Position numbers and translations under genes: made by a program. Source: an uncultured Bacteroidales bacterium (GTDB lineage: Bacteria > Bacteroidota > Bacteroidia > Bacteroidales > P3). From it: DNA of 64,000 nucleotides. The stretch is taken from NCBI GenBank assembly GCA_905234665.1, contig CAJOIV010000002.1:13361-77360 (forward strand), given 5' to 3'. The notes under the pieces are model-generated. The model had not been told where the DNA came from. It worked only from the letters and a program-made list of their open reading frames with translations, and searched no databases. Of this stretch, positions 63,774 to 64,000 are shown in pieces (position 1 is the stretch's first letter; each line of letters starts with the position of its first letter).

Positions 63774-63803
63774 AAATTGAAAATTGAAAATTGAGAATTG
63801 AAA
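63770..63803. repeat. AATTGA-type array after dapD
   Basis: TGAAAATTGAAAATTGAAAA and TTGAGAATTGAA fill the gap between dapD and the next lipoprotein; the dapD stop TGA is within it. Confidence 0.7.
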
Positions 63804-63806
63804 CCC

Positions 63807-64000
63807 ATGAAAAAGACCCTTTCCTTCTTACTTCTTAGTTCTTCCCTCTTACTTCTCCTTGCGGGTTGCGGGGAGCACGAAGGCACCTTCGACTTCTCCG
63901 GCACGGCCATCTACCGGCTGGAATGCACCCTGCCGACACAGAGCATCTCGGAACAGGACTTCGGCTATATCCTCGAACTCACCACCCCGGAGGACATCGG
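63807..64000 (+). CDS. Lipoprotein of unknown function (3'-truncated by window edge)
   Basis: The visible 64 residues begin with a signal peptide (MKKTLSFLLLSSSLLLLLAGC, lipobox LLAGC) and EGTFDFSGTAIYRLECTLPT. The signal peptide is encoded in part by TTCTTACTTCTTAG-type repeats (63826-63860). The rest lies outside the window and no family can be named. Confidence 0.65.
   Translation, partial: MKKTLSFLLLSSSLLLLLAGCGEHEGTFDFSGTAIYRLECTLPTQSISEQDFGYILELTTPEDI
63826..63860. repeat. TTCTTAC/TTCTTAG array in signal peptide
   Basis: CTTCTTACTTCTTAGTTCTT and CCCTCTTACTTCTCC encode FLLLSSSLLLLL of the lipoprotein. Confidence 0.6.

Overview
The window is 64 kb of GC-rich chromosomal DNA from a member of the Bacteroidales. 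The evidence is the gene content: a beta-epsilon-only atpD-atpC pair with a short epsilon subunit, a methylmalonyl-CoA decarboxylase (succinate to propionate) cluster, three proteins with type IX secretion (T9SS) sorting tails, GWxTD, DUF3822 and DUF4419 proteins, and promoters with the Bacteroidetes -7 box TAnnTTTG and a TTG about 19-20 bases upstream. The family or genus cannot be fixed from the sequence alone. I see no prophage, insertion-sequence transposase, CRISPR array, rRNA or tRNA.

Layout. 1-6650: a Nudix fragment, dprA, atpD, atpC, an amidohydrolase and an OppA-type lipoprotein; dprA, atpD and the amidohydrolase each have a broken frame. 6649-15575: an esterase, then a + strand run of surface lipoprotein, OmpA-like protein, der, MORN-type lipoprotein, cca and miaA. 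15700-19060: nagB, mtgA, xerD and an MNT/HEPN toxin-antitoxin pair. 19088-23240: a leucine-rich-repeat T9SS protein behind a long structured leader, then sufB and an SpoU methyltransferase. 23250-33200 (mostly - strand): an OmpH-like protein, gltX, a glycosyltransferase, an LpxL-type acyltransferase, a GWxTD protein, an alpha-L-fucosidase, a T9SS protein and an unknown. 33550-38920: DUF4419, an unknown exported protein, a GroES-like protein and alaS. 39160-47740 (- strand): an outer-membrane protein with a second copy of the structured leader, an M28 peptidase, a YfcC transporter, an ORF6N protein, CYTH, purC, rsmD and DUF3822. 47876-53440: the methylmalonyl-CoA decarboxylase/epimerase operon with a Cys-rich lipoprotein inside it. 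53529-56165: small accessory genes, including an AlaX-type editing protein, DUF2442/DUF4160 and a PemK-type toxin pair. 56234-64000: a giant T9SS repeat protein, dxs, an unknown, dapD and the start of a lipoprotein.

The most unusual content is not a gene. (i) Two approximately 310-nt leaders, on opposite strands at 19127-19440 and 40519-40851, share a promoter and compensatory base pairs. They include a pseudoknot-like crossing pair of helices, although they precede unrelated surface-protein genes. (ii) Several families of short palindromic repeats lie both between genes and inside genes. Some are read through in frame (OppA, cca, OmpH-like, dxs, trmH); others coincide with a frame break (the amidohydrolase). 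They resemble in principle the protein-coding palindromic elements known from Rickettsia. (iii) A+T-rich heptamer-like arrays sit at gene boundaries, where they encode parts of signal peptides and supply the final residues 'IEN' and the stop codon of five unrelated proteins. (iv) The 5' ends of two genes (GroES-like and AlaX) appear duplicated upstream of, or fused to, unrelated neighbours.
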